Shown here: positions 7,490 to 15,418 of the stretch, piece by piece
How positions within the stretch are numbered: the first letter of the stretch is position 1
Layout of the letters: the number at the start of each line of letters is the position of its first letter
NCBI GenBank assembly: GCA_012516125.1
Contig: JAAYXB010000010.1
Span: 79,984 to 131,450, forward strand
Reading direction: 5' to 3'
Source: Bacillota bacterium
GTDB lineage: Bacteria > Bacillota > SHA-98 > UBA4971
DNA: 51,467 nucleotides
Position numbers and translations under genes: made by a program
The notes under the pieces: model-generated
The model's database searches: none
What the model was told of the DNA's origin: nothing
Seen by the model: only the letters and a program-made list of their open reading frames with translations

Positions 7490-8211
7490 CTCGCGTCAGG
7501 GCCAGCAAAATCCCCGACCCCTCCGAGGGCGCCCGCACCCGTGCCGTCGCTGCCGGCGCTGCCGGCGCTGCCAGCGCCAGCGCCAGCTCTAGCTCTAGCT
7601 CCAGCTCCAGCTCCAGCTCCAGTGCCTGTGGTCCCGGGATCGTCGCCCCGCTCCGGCCCCCGGAGCCTCGCGGCCGCCACCTCGATGGCCCTGATTATCT
7701 TGGCGTAGCCGGTGCACCTGCAAAGGTTGCCCGATATCGCCTGCCGGATCTCATCCTTCGTCGGGGACAGGTTGGCATCGAGCAAGGCCTTCGCGGACAT
7801 GATCATCCCCGGTGTGCAGAACCCGCACTGCACGGCACCTTCGGTCACGAACGCTTCCTGGATCGGGTGAAGGCTGCCATCACGCTCCAGGCCCTCGATG
7901 GTCACCACCCGCTTCCCGTCCGCCTGGTAGGCCAGCATCAGGCACGAATTCACCGGCTTCCCGTCGACGAGCACCGTGCACGCCCCGCACTCGCCCTTAC
8001 CGCACCCTTCCTTCGTGCCGGTGAGGCCCAGGTCCTCGCGCAGGAACTCAAGCAAGGTGCGCGTTGCAGGAACCTCGGCCCGGACGGTGCGGCCATTCAC
8101 CCACATATCCACACTAAACGTCCCCCTGGACGTCACCCCGGACGTCTCCCTGGGCCCGAAGGCGCTCGCCGCGCCCTCACCAGCACCCACGGGACCGCAA
8201 CACTCGCTCAC
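7486..8211 (-). CDS. Molybdenum hydroxylase 2Fe-2S subunit with Gly/Ala-rich tail
   Basis: This is the small iron-sulfur subunit of a xanthine-dehydrogenase/CO-dehydrogenase-type enzyme. The plant-type cluster uses Cys70, 75, 78 and 90 (CGKGECGAC), and the second cluster uses Cys129, 132, 164 and 166 (CGFC and CRC). The core spans about residues 33-183 and matches the family. The extra tail of about 52 residues (190-241) is almost entirely Gly, Ala, Ser and Thr, encoded by GCx/GGx hexamer repeats at about 7520-7640. GTG start at 8211 has GGAGGG 13 bases upstream, rather far, so a slightly different start is possible. E. coli calls this subunit XdhC, which differs from the maturation factor of the same name. 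Confidence 0.92.
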   Translation of the reverse strand: MSECCGPVGAGEGAASAFGPRETSGVTSRGTFSVDMWVNGRTVRAEVPATRTLLEFLREDLGLTGTKEGCGKGECGACTVLVDGKPVNSCLMLAYQADGKRVVTIEGLERDGSLHPIQEAFVTEGAVQCGFCTPGMIMSAKALLDANLSPTKDEIRQAISGNLCRCTGYAKIIRAIEVAAARLRGPERGDDPGTTGTGAGAGAGARARAGAGAGSAGSAGSDGTGAGALGGVGDFAGPDAR

Positions 8212-8292
8212 TCGCGATCACCAACCCTCCATCCTGCTGCGTCACGCCGCCGGGCCGGGCGCCCCCCTCCCCACAGGCTCGGGCGGAGGAGC

Positions 8293-8340
8293 GACAGGCA
8301 GTCCGACAGGCAATCCGACAGGCGGTCCGGCATGCGGTCC
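8293..8340. repeat. Four tandem 12-bp repeats
   Basis: Four contiguous 12-bp units lie in the 138-bp gap between ygeW and the 2Fe-2S subunit gene: GACAGGCAGTCC, GACAGGCAATCC, GACAGGCGGTCC and the diverged GGCATGCGGTCC. They are not part of a supported coding region. They may be simple-sequence expansion like the tails seen in nearby genes, or a binding-site array; the sequence does not decide. Confidence 0.7.
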
Positions 8341-8349
8341 GCGCCCGCC

Positions 8350-9339
8350 TCACGGCCGCCCGCCCATGCAAAGCGCGAGAAGCGCCTTCTCAACGTGCAG
8401 CCTGTTCTCGGCCTCGTCGAACACCACCGAGTGCGGCCCGTCGATGACCTCGTCGGTGACCTCATAGCCACGGTCCGCCGGCAGACAGTGCATGTAGATC
8501 GAGTCCGTGGCCGTGAGCTTCATGCGTCTTTCGTCGCATATCCAGTCCGTATACTTCTTTGCAATGGCCATGGACTCGTCCTTGTCCTGGGTGGTCATGA
8601 GCGCGCCCCAGCTCTTCGGGTAAACCACGTGCGCCCCCTCGAAGGCCGCGTCCATGTCGTGGACCACCTCGAATTTCACGCCCGCCTGCCGGGCGTTCTC
8701 CTCGGCCTGTTTCAATATCTCCGGCATCAGCTTGAACTCGGGCGGGTGAGCCAGGGTCACGTCCATTCCGAACCTCGTCATGAGGAGAATGAGCGACTGC
8801 GGGACCGACATGGGCTTCATGTAGCTTGGTGCGTACGCCCACGATATCACGAACTTGCGCCCGCGAAGCTCGTTCGAGAACTTCTCCTTTATCGTCATGA
8901 GGTCCCCGAGCGCCTGGCACGGGTGGTAGATGTCGCACTGCATGTTGAATACCGGGACGCTCGACCACTTCGCGACCTCGCGTATGTACTTGTTGCCGAT
9001 CCCGAAGAAGCAGTTCCGAATGGCAATGCCGTGCCCGTACCTGCTCAGGACCATCGCGGTGTCCTTGGCGGCCTCTCCGTGGCTTATCTGCAGCTTGTCC
9101 GGGGTGAGGTCGTGAGCATGCCCGCCTAGCTGGGTCATGCCGGCCTCGAACGAGTTCCGCGTCCTTGTGGACTGCTCGAAGAACATCATGAAAAGGGTCT
9201 TGTCCTGCAGGTAGCGGTGTGGGACGCCCAACGCGAAAAGCTTCTTGAGGTCCCAGGCGACGTCCAGGACCATCTCAAGCTCCTCCCGTGTCCACTCCTG
9301 CGTCGTGATGAAGTGCTTGCCGCGCAATAGCGAGTGCAT
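8350..9339 (-). CDS. ygeW: YgeW-type carbamoyltransferase
   Basis: This 329-residue protein belongs to the aspartate/ornithine carbamoyltransferase superfamily. The carbamoyl-phosphate loop STRTR (57-61), HPCQ (139-142) and HCLP near 290 are present, and the overall sequence reads as the YgeW group found in purine/selenium-associated clusters. Carbamoyltransferases exchange a carbamoyl group between phosphate and an amine. With carbamate kinase and hydantoinase in the operon, the useful direction would be phosphorolysis of a carbamoylated intermediate to carbamoyl phosphate. The substrate of YgeW is not settled, so this is inference. ATG at 9339 follows AGGAGG by eight bases. Confidence 0.9.
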   Translation of the reverse strand: MHSLLRGKHFITTQEWTREELEMVLDVAWDLKKLFALGVPHRYLQDKTLFMMFFEQSTRTRNSFEAGMTQLGGHAHDLTPDKLQISHGEAAKDTAMVLSRYGHGIAIRNCFFGIGNKYIREVAKWSSVPVFNMQCDIYHPCQALGDLMTIKEKFSNELRGRKFVISWAYAPSYMKPMSVPQSLILLMTRFGMDVTLAHPPEFKLMPEILKQAEENARQAGVKFEVVHDMDAAFEGAHVVYPKSWGALMTTQDKDESMAIAKKYTDWICDERRMKLTATDSIYMHCLPADRGYEVTDEVIDGPHSVVFDEAENRLHVEKALLALCMGGRP

Positions 9340-9400
9340 CGTATCTTCCTCCTCTTCTCCCTCTTACCCTCTCAGCCAGGGCTTTCCGTCTCCGGTCGGC

Positions 9401-10624
9401 TCACCTGGTTACCTCACAGTATACCATCGGGAACAGCGCGTAGAACATGGCGGATTTCACAAGATGCTCCACGCTCACCTGGTCGTCCACGGAGTGCGAG
9501 TGCCTCTCCTCGCCCGGACCGAACCCTATGGTCGGGATGCCGAGCCTGCCCATGGTGGCGGTGCCGTCCGTCGAGAACACCCACTTGCTCGTGCGGGGCT
9601 TCTCGCCGAAGAGCATCTCGGCGCACTTCACACCGGCCTGCACCAGAGGGTGGTCCTCCTCCAGGACCCACGTGGGAAAATACTTCTCCCACTTCGGCCG
9701 ATATCCTGTGTAGCTCGGCGAATCGTAGGTGAGAAGGCTCACCTCGGCGCCCTCGGCTCCCGGGAGGGACCGGATCTCCTCGATGGAGGACTCGGTGGTC
9801 TCGCCCACCGTCATCCGCCTGTCCACATAGATGGTGCACTCGTCTGGGACAGCGTTGAGCGAGCCGGTCTTGCACTCGATGGACGTGACGGCGATGGTTC
9901 CGCGCCCGAGGAACGGATCATCCTTGAGCCTGCCATTGAGCTCCTCGATGCCTGCCACTATGGGCATCATCTTGTAGATGGCGTTCACCCCGCGCTCGGG
10001 AGCGCTGGCGTGGCAGGACACGCCCTTCGTGGTTACCTTGATCTCGCACCGCCCGCGATGCCCCCGGTTTATCTGCAGGTTCGTGCATTCGCCCAGCACC
10101 ACGCACTCCGGCCGGACCCCTTGAGTCGTGATCATCTCGTACACGGCCCACCCGTCGCAGTCCTCCTCCTGCACTATCCCCGCAACGTAAAGCGTGGCAT
10201 CGCGAGGAAGGAGCCCGAGGTCCTTCATGACGCGGGCGCCCCACACCATGCACGCGATGGCGGCCTTGTTGTCGGACGCGCCGCGCCCGTATATGATGCC
10301 GTTCTCGTACTTACCCTGGAACGGGTCCCACTTCCATGCCGCACGGTCTCCCACGCCCACCGTGTCGATGTGGGAGTCGTACAGGATCTTGCGGCGCCCC
10401 GCGCCCATCGTGCCGATGACGTTGCCGATGGCGTCTATCCTGACGTCGTCAAACCCCGCTTTTTGCATCTCGTCGCGGATCCGGCGGATGCACTCGCCTT
10501 CGTTCGTGCTAGTGCTCGGTATGACGATAAGGTCCCGCAGGAATGCGATGATGTTGTCCCTGTACCGCCCCACAGCCTCTGCGATCTTTGTTGTCTGTTC
10601 ACTGTCGATGCTGTCGATGCTCAA
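9401..10624 (-). CDS. ygeY: YgeY family M20 metallohydrolase
   Basis: This 407-residue protein is an M20-family amidohydrolase/peptidase. The dinuclear metal site is visible as YDSHIDTV, GRGASDNKAA (bridging Asp), and QEEDCDG (catalytic Glu), with a late histidine in ERHSHSVDD. It matches the YgeY group that accompanies YgeW and selenium-associated molybdenum hydroxylases. A hydrolytic step on a ring-opened purine or pyrimidine product is the likely role. The start is TTG at 10624 with GGAGG seven bases upstream. It is separated from hyuA by 268 bp, an unusually long gap for this operon. Confidence 0.9.
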   Translation of the reverse strand: MSIDSIDSEQTTKIAEAVGRYRDNIIAFLRDLIVIPSTSTNEGECIRRIRDEMQKAGFDDVRIDAIGNVIGTMGAGRRKILYDSHIDTVGVGDRAAWKWDPFQGKYENGIIYGRGASDNKAAIACMVWGARVMKDLGLLPRDATLYVAGIVQEEDCDGWAVYEMITTQGVRPECVVLGECTNLQINRGHRGRCEIKVTTKGVSCHASAPERGVNAIYKMMPIVAGIEELNGRLKDDPFLGRGTIAVTSIECKTGSLNAVPDECTIYVDRRMTVGETTESSIEEIRSLPGAEGAEVSLLTYDSPSYTGYRPKWEKYFPTWVLEEDHPLVQAGVKCAEMLFGEKPRTSKWVFSTDGTATMGRLGIPTIGFGPGEERHSHSVDDQVSVEHLVKSAMFYALFPMVYCEVTR

Positions 10625-10670
10625 AGTTACCCCTCCTCCGGTTTCCAGTCACCGGTCGCCCGTTCCCCGG

Positions 10671-10870
10671 GTCAACCGCTAGCTACAAACTCCGAGGTCG
10701 CCGGTTTCTCGCGAGTGGCCAGCGCTCGGGTCCCGCAACGGCGCCTCAAGCAGGGCCTCTTGATCAGGTTTGGTGCGCACATAGATCATCGGATTTCGAC
10801 GCCCCTCGGGGAGGCACCCGCGCATCCGCACCCCATACCCTCCGCAACGACACCCTCCGCAGCGACAAAC
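10671..10870. repeat. Probable decayed relative of the nested-palindrome element
   Basis: The gap between ygeY and hyuA resembles the long elements A and B in patches: a GCTAGCTAC end, GCCGGT, GCGCTCGGG followed by an imperfect GGCGCC arm, and GGATTTCGACGCCCCTCG, which parallels GGATTTCGACACCCATCG in copy B. Clear terminal repeats are lost. It also holds a two-unit tandem CCTCCGCARCGACA (about 10844-10873). I treat it as a degenerate copy with low confidence. Confidence 0.4.
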
Positions 10871-10892
10871 AGCATGAATTCTCCACATCTCA

Positions 10893-12278
10893 CTACGGGG
10901 ACGTGCCGCCGGGCCCGGGCGCGGCCGCGACGAACCGGCCCCAGCCTGGGGCTCCGACGAACTGATCGTTCGCGAGCACGACCCTGCCGCGGACCATCAC
11001 CATCCTCGGCCAGCCCTGCACCTTCATCCCCTCGTAGGGCGTGTACCCTGCGTTCGAGTGGAGGACCGAGGCGGCAAGCGTGCGGGCGCACCCGGGGTCG
11101 AAGATCACCATGTCCGCGTCCGAACCCGGGGCGATGGTCCCCTTGCGGGGATAGAGCCCAAATAGCCTGGCCGGATTGTACGAAAGCATCCTCACCATGT
11201 CCCGGAGCGCCATGCCCCGCCGCACCACTCCCTCATGATGAACGAGCGGAAGCAAGGTCTCGACCCCGGGAATTCCCGGCAGGACGTCGAAGCACGTCTC
11301 GCCGAGGGTCTTCTGCTCCCGCGTGAAGGCGCAGTGGTCGGTGGCGATGACATCGGTCTCTCCTCCAAGGACGCCATCCCAGAGCGCCGCCGTGTCCGCC
11401 GCCGTCCGGAGCGGCGGCGTCATGATGAGCTCCCGCGCCCTATCCCCTGAGTATTCCTCCGCGGTCAGCAGGAGGTAATGAGGACAGGTCTCCGCATAGA
11501 CGGTGTAGCCCAGCCGCCGCGCCTCGCGGACCGCCTCGAGCCCCGCGCCGCTGGACACATGCACGAAATAGACGGGGATGCCGAGCCTGCCGAGCCGGGC
11601 GGCCACGTTCCGGATGGCGATCGCCTCGGCCTCGGACGGGCGCGACTCGGCGTGCCGCGACGGCGATGCCTTTCCGTGCTTCCGAAACTCCGCCTCGAGC
11701 CGCTCCACCGTGTCGTTGTCCTCGGCGTGGACCGTGACCAGGAGCCCTGCGTTCCTTGCCGCTTCGGACACCGCCAGGAAGTCTACGTCCTCGAGGAGGT
11801 AACCCGCCGCGCGGTAGGTCGTGAAGAGCTTGACGGCCCCCACGCCCATCCTGGCGAGCGCCGCCATTTCGTCCGCAAGATCCCTGGGCACCTTCGTCAC
11901 CGTCATGTGCAGCGCGAAGTCCACCGAGGCTCCGGCCGTCGCCTCGTCGATGCGCCGCCGGGCGGCGCTGGCCATCGACATCCCGGGAACCTGGTCCGCG
12001 AAGTCGATGACGCAGGTCACCCCGCCACACGCCGCGGAGCGCGTGCCCGAGGCGAAGTCATCGGCGGTAACCGTCCCGCGCGAGCGAAGGGCAAAGTGGG
12101 TGTGCGCGTCTATGACCCCGGGGAGCACGTACTTGCCCGACGCGTCGAGCACCACGGCCTCGGGCGTCCTGGGAAGGCCCTCGCCGACGGAGGCGATCTT
12201 TTCCCCGTCCACGGCCACGTCCGCCCAAAACTCGCCTTCCGCCGTTACCACAAGTCCCCCTGTGATGAGGAAGTCCAC
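10893..12278 (-). CDS. hyuA: Dihydropyrimidinase/hydantoinase (cyclic amidohydrolase)
   Basis: This 461-residue protein is a cyclic-amidase-type amidohydrolase. The metal ligands are visible: His59 and His61 (DAHTHF), the carboxylated Lys150 (VKLFTTY), histidines in HAEDN and HVSSG, and Asp in ATDHCAF. Hydantoinases open cyclic ureides such as dihydropyrimidines, hydantoins or allantoin-like rings to carbamoyl amino acids. The start chosen is GTG at 12278, six bases after GGAGGG; a longer ORF to 12386 would overlap the previous gene. In this operon it would act before YgeY/YgeW, which handle the carbamoylated product. Confidence 0.9.
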   Translation of the reverse strand: MDFLITGGLVVTAEGEFWADVAVDGEKIASVGEGLPRTPEAVVLDASGKYVLPGVIDAHTHFALRSRGTVTADDFASGTRSAACGGVTCVIDFADQVPGMSMASAARRRIDEATAGASVDFALHMTVTKVPRDLADEMAALARMGVGAVKLFTTYRAAGYLLEDVDFLAVSEAARNAGLLVTVHAEDNDTVERLEAEFRKHGKASPSRHAESRPSEAEAIAIRNVAARLGRLGIPVYFVHVSSGAGLEAVREARRLGYTVYAETCPHYLLLTAEEYSGDRARELIMTPPLRTAADTAALWDGVLGGETDVIATDHCAFTREQKTLGETCFDVLPGIPGVETLLPLVHHEGVVRRGMALRDMVRMLSYNPARLFGLYPRKGTIAPGSDADMVIFDPGCARTLAASVLHSNAGYTPYEGMKVQGWPRMVMVRGRVVLANDQFVGAPGWGRFVAAAPGPGGTSP

Positions 12279-12337
12279 GTCCACCCCTCCCTGCCCGCGC
12301 CCTGTCTGCCCCGCGTCGGTCTTCTCATCTTTGCACA

Positions 12338-13273
12338 CTACCTCGAGACCCTCGTGCCGCTCCGGCCATCGAGGGCGTCCAGGCACCTGTCGAGCGACGC
12401 GATTATCGCAAGCCCGCCGGACGAGGCGAAGTTGATGGACGCCTGTACCTTGGGGCCCATGCTGCCTGCCTTGAAGTGCCCTTCGGCCATGTAGCGCCTG
12501 GCCTCCTCGACGGTCATGCTGTCCAGAAACACCTGCGACGGCGTGCGATAGTTGAGCGCGACCTTCTCCACGTCTGTCAGGATGAGCAGGACGTCGGCAC
12601 CGATGTCCGTCGCGAGCTTGGCGCTGGCAAGGTCTTTGTCGATGACGGCCTCGACGCCGCGCAGCATCTCGCCTTCCTTGATGACGGGGATGCCCCCACC
12701 ACCCGCAGCGATGACCACCTCGCCCCTGTCGAGAAGGCTCTCAATGGCACGCTTCTCGAATATCTGCACCGGGAGCGGCGACGGCACCACCTTGCGCCAG
12801 CCGCGGCCCGCGTCCTCCTTCCAGACCTCGCCCCGTTCCGCCACGAAGCGCTTTGCCTCTTCTTCTGTGTAGAACGGCCCTATCGGCTTGGTGGGATTCG
12901 CGAAGGCGGGGTCGGCCGGGTCCACCACCACCTGCGTGAGCACCGTGACGACCGAGGCCCGCAGCCCCTCGCGGGCGATCTCGTTGTGCATAGCCTGCTG
13001 GATCATGTAGCCAATGAGCCCCTGGCTCTCGGCGCCGCAGATGTCGAGCGGCATCGCCGGCACAATGTCGCGCGCGCTGTGGTTCTGGATAAGGATGTTC
13101 CCGACCTGCGGGCCGTTGCCGTGGGTGATGACCACCCTGTGACCCCTCTTTATGAGCTGGACGATGCTTCTGCACGTGGACTTGACGTTGGCCATCTGCT
13201 GCGCGGCGGTGCCTTTCTCGCCGGGCTTCAGAATGGCATTGCCCCCGAGTGCCACAACGATCGTCGTCTGCAC
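12338..13273 (-). CDS. arcC: Carbamate kinase
   Basis: This 311-residue protein has the amino-acid-kinase fold: VVALGGNAIL at residues 6-15, THGNGPQVG near 50-58, and AGGGGIPV near 208. The loop VIDKDLASAKLA is characteristic of carbamate kinase. It converts carbamoyl phosphate plus ADP to ATP, ammonia and CO2, so it would be the ATP-yielding step of the operon. It starts with GTG at 13273 after a strong GGAGGAGAGG site. E. coli has a similar kinase (YqeA) in the yge/xdh/yqe region, which supports a nucleobase rather than arginine pathway here. Confidence 0.93.
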   Translation of the reverse strand: MQTTIVVALGGNAILKPGEKGTAAQQMANVKSTCRSIVQLIKRGHRVVITHGNGPQVGNILIQNHSARDIVPAMPLDICGAESQGLIGYMIQQAMHNEIAREGLRASVVTVLTQVVVDPADPAFANPTKPIGPFYTEEEAKRFVAERGEVWKEDAGRGWRKVVPSPLPVQIFEKRAIESLLDRGEVVIAAGGGGIPVIKEGEMLRGVEAVIDKDLASAKLATDIGADVLLILTDVEKVALNYRTPSQVFLDSMTVEEARRYMAEGHFKAGSMGPKVQASINFASSGGLAIIASLDRCLDALDGRSGTRVSR

Positions 13274-13384
13274 CTTGTCCTCTCCTCCCCCGGATGCCCG
13301 GTCCGCGGACCCCCTGTCCCCAGGAGCCGGTCTGGATTTCGCTCCTCCGCCCTCCGTCTTTCGCTACCGTCCAGGTCAAGCCCG

Positions 13385-13927
13385 TCAAAACGCCGGCGGC
13401 GTGATGGCAGAGATGAAAACGAGATCCTTGTCGCCGACGCTCGTGATCTTATGCGGGATGGCGCAATAGTAGTAGATGCTGTCGCCCTCCTCCAGGTGGT
13501 AGCGCTCGTCCCCGATCTGGATGTCCATGGCGCCCTGTAGCACCACGGTGCACTCCTCTCCGGGATGGGCAAGCGGCTCCTCGCACGTCGAGGTGCCGGG
13601 TTTGAGCGTCGCCATCATGACCTCCATCTGCCTGTTGAGGTCCGGCGACAGAAGCTCGAACGCCAGGTGCGATCTGGGGAATTTCAGGGTCTTTCGGCTG
13701 TCCCTCCTCACCACAGGGCTGTAACCGTCCGAGTTGAGGAGAAAATAGAATATGGGCACGTTGAGAGCTTCCGCGATCTTGCGCAGAGACGTTATGGACG
13801 GCTCGGCCACGTCCCTCTCGACCTGGCTCAAAAAGCTTGCGGTAAGCCCCGTGAGCGCCGCAAGTTCGTTTAAGCTCTTTCCTCGTTCCCGGCGCTTTTC
13901 GCGTATCTTCTTGCCGAGCAACGTCAT
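13385..13927 (-). CDS. XRE-family HTH regulator with C-terminal cupin domain
   Basis: This 180-residue regulator has an XRE helix-turn-helix at about residues 5-60 (LTGLTASFLSQVERDVAEPS) and a small-molecule-binding cupin at about 105-178 (HPGEECTVVLQGAMDIQIG). Regulators of this type sense metabolites and often control adjacent catabolic operons. Its ATG overlaps the stop of the threonine-synthase-like gene by four bases (ATGA), so it is the second gene of the operon it probably regulates. The spacing of the ribosome binding site suggests a nearby TTG as an alternative start. Confidence 0.9.
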   Translation of the reverse strand: MTLLGKKIREKRRERGKSLNELAALTGLTASFLSQVERDVAEPSITSLRKIAEALNVPIFYFLLNSDGYSPVVRRDSRKTLKFPRSHLAFELLSPDLNRQMEVMMATLKPGTSTCEEPLAHPGEECTVVLQGAMDIQIGDERYHLEEGDSIYYYCAIPHKITSVGDKDLVFISAITPPAF

Positions 13928-15210
13928 TCCCCCTGCGTTAGAAGGTCTTTGGCGCGGGCCTCGAGCATCTGGCGGAGGTCTTCGATGCTCGGCCCGACTT
14001 CTATAGGAGACGGCGCGGCCCGCTCGGCGTTGGCGATGTCCTTCAGGCCGTTGCCCGTGGCGATGACGACCACCGTCTCCTCGCGGCCTATGATGCCGCT
14101 TTCGAAGGCGGCGGCCAGGCCCGCTAGGCTCGCCGCGCCGGCGGGCTCACTGAACACACCGGTCGTCGACCCGAGCAACCTCATGGCGCGGAGGATCTCC
14201 TCGTCGGGCACGGCGATCATGTCCCCGCCGGATCGGCGGACGGCGTTCAAGGCCTTGGTGGGGTTGCGCGGCACACCCACCGCAATGCTGTCAGCTATGG
14301 TGTTCTCTGGCGACGGCCGGAAGCGCTCGCCCGACCTGAACGCCTCGACCAGCGGCTGGCATCCGGCGGCCTGGACGCCGAGAATGCGCGGGATCCGCGT
14401 TATCAGCCCAGTGTGGTAGAAATCGTGGAAGCCTTTATACACGCCCGCTATGGTGCAGCCGTCGCCGACGGAGACCACCACCCAGTCGGGGACCTGCCAG
14501 CCAAGCTGCTCGCATATCTCGAAGCTCACGGTCTTCTTGCCCTCGACGAGGTAAGGGTTGATGGCAGCGTTGCGGTTGTACCAGCCCCATCTCTCGATGG
14601 CTGCCGCCGAGAGCGAGAAGGCCTCGTGGTAGGACCCATCCACGGAGACGACGGTGGCCCCGTATATGAGAAGCTGCATGAGCTTGCCGCGCGGCGCCCG
14701 CCTCGGCACGAAGATACACGAGCGCAGGCCCATCGACGCCGCGCACCCCGCGAGCGACGAGGCGGCGTTGCCCGTGGAGGCGCAGGCGACGATGCGTCGC
14801 CCGGCCGCCTTCGCGCGGACGGCCGCGATGGCCGACGCCCTGTCCTTGAGAGACGCGGTGGGGTTCACCCCTTCGTCCTTCACGAAGACGGAGCGTGCCC
14901 CAAGGGCGCGGGCAAGGCGACGGGCGTTGTAGAGCGGGGTCCATCCGACCCGAAGCGGCGGCCTCTCCCAGACTGGGTCGACCGGCAGGAACGGCATATA
15001 GCGCCACATGGAGTTCTCACCGGTGGCGGCGAAGCAATCCCGGCCCATATCGCGCCCAGTATCGCAGCCTATCCTGTGCGCGATGGCCTCATAGTCGTAG
15101 ACGACGTCTAGAATGCCTTCGCTGCCGCAGGAAGGGCACGTGAGCGCGGCGTGGCCATACTCCACGACGGCACCGCACGTGGTGCACTGAAGGTGTCTTA
15201 CGTAGCTCAC
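13924..15210 (-). CDS. Threonine-synthase-like PLP-dependent lyase
   Basis: This 428-residue fold-type II PLP enzyme has an N-terminal zinc-ribbon-like segment (CTTCGAVVEYGHAALTCPSC), the Schiff-base lysine in NPTASLKDRASA and the phosphate-binding loop ASTGNAASSLAG. The layout is that of threonine synthase, which makes threonine from O-phosphohomoserine. Its position as first gene of a purine/ureide-type operon, coupled to the regulator, suggests a catabolic lyase instead, in the place where YgeX (diaminopropionate ammonia-lyase, also fold-type II) occurs in enterobacterial clusters. That is inference; the sequence looks closer to ThrC. GTG at 15210 is chosen because GGGAGGG lies six bases upstream. 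Confidence 0.8.
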   Translation of the reverse strand: MSYVRHLQCTTCGAVVEYGHAALTCPSCGSEGILDVVYDYEAIAHRIGCDTGRDMGRDCFAATGENSMWRYMPFLPVDPVWERPPLRVGWTPLYNARRLARALGARSVFVKDEGVNPTASLKDRASAIAAVRAKAAGRRIVACASTGNAASSLAGCAASMGLRSCIFVPRRAPRGKLMQLLIYGATVVSVDGSYHEAFSLSAAAIERWGWYNRNAAINPYLVEGKKTVSFEICEQLGWQVPDWVVVSVGDGCTIAGVYKGFHDFYHTGLITRIPRILGVQAAGCQPLVEAFRSGERFRPSPENTIADSIAVGVPRNPTKALNAVRRSGGDMIAVPDEEILRAMRLLGSTTGVFSEPAGAASLAGLAAAFESGIIGREETVVVIATGNGLKDIANAERAAPSPIEVGPSIEDLRQMLEARAKDLLTQGE

Positions 15211-15418
15211 CTGTCGCCCTCCCGAACCGCGTGAGGACACCCCCTGGCAGAAGCATTCACGCTCAGTAGGGAGTGTTTAACGTGGCTTAATTCCATATGG
15301 ATCTATTCAACTCTCATTGAAGGAATCCTCCTGCGAGCACCAAGAATATGACTGAACCAGACAGAGCCGCGTCGTGCCCCGACCGATGCGCGTACCGACT
15401 GGCACGGGAGGGCTACAG

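Noticed and set aside
8293-8340. CRISPR array
   Set aside because: The units are only 12 bp, directly adjacent without spacers, and no cas genes are present.
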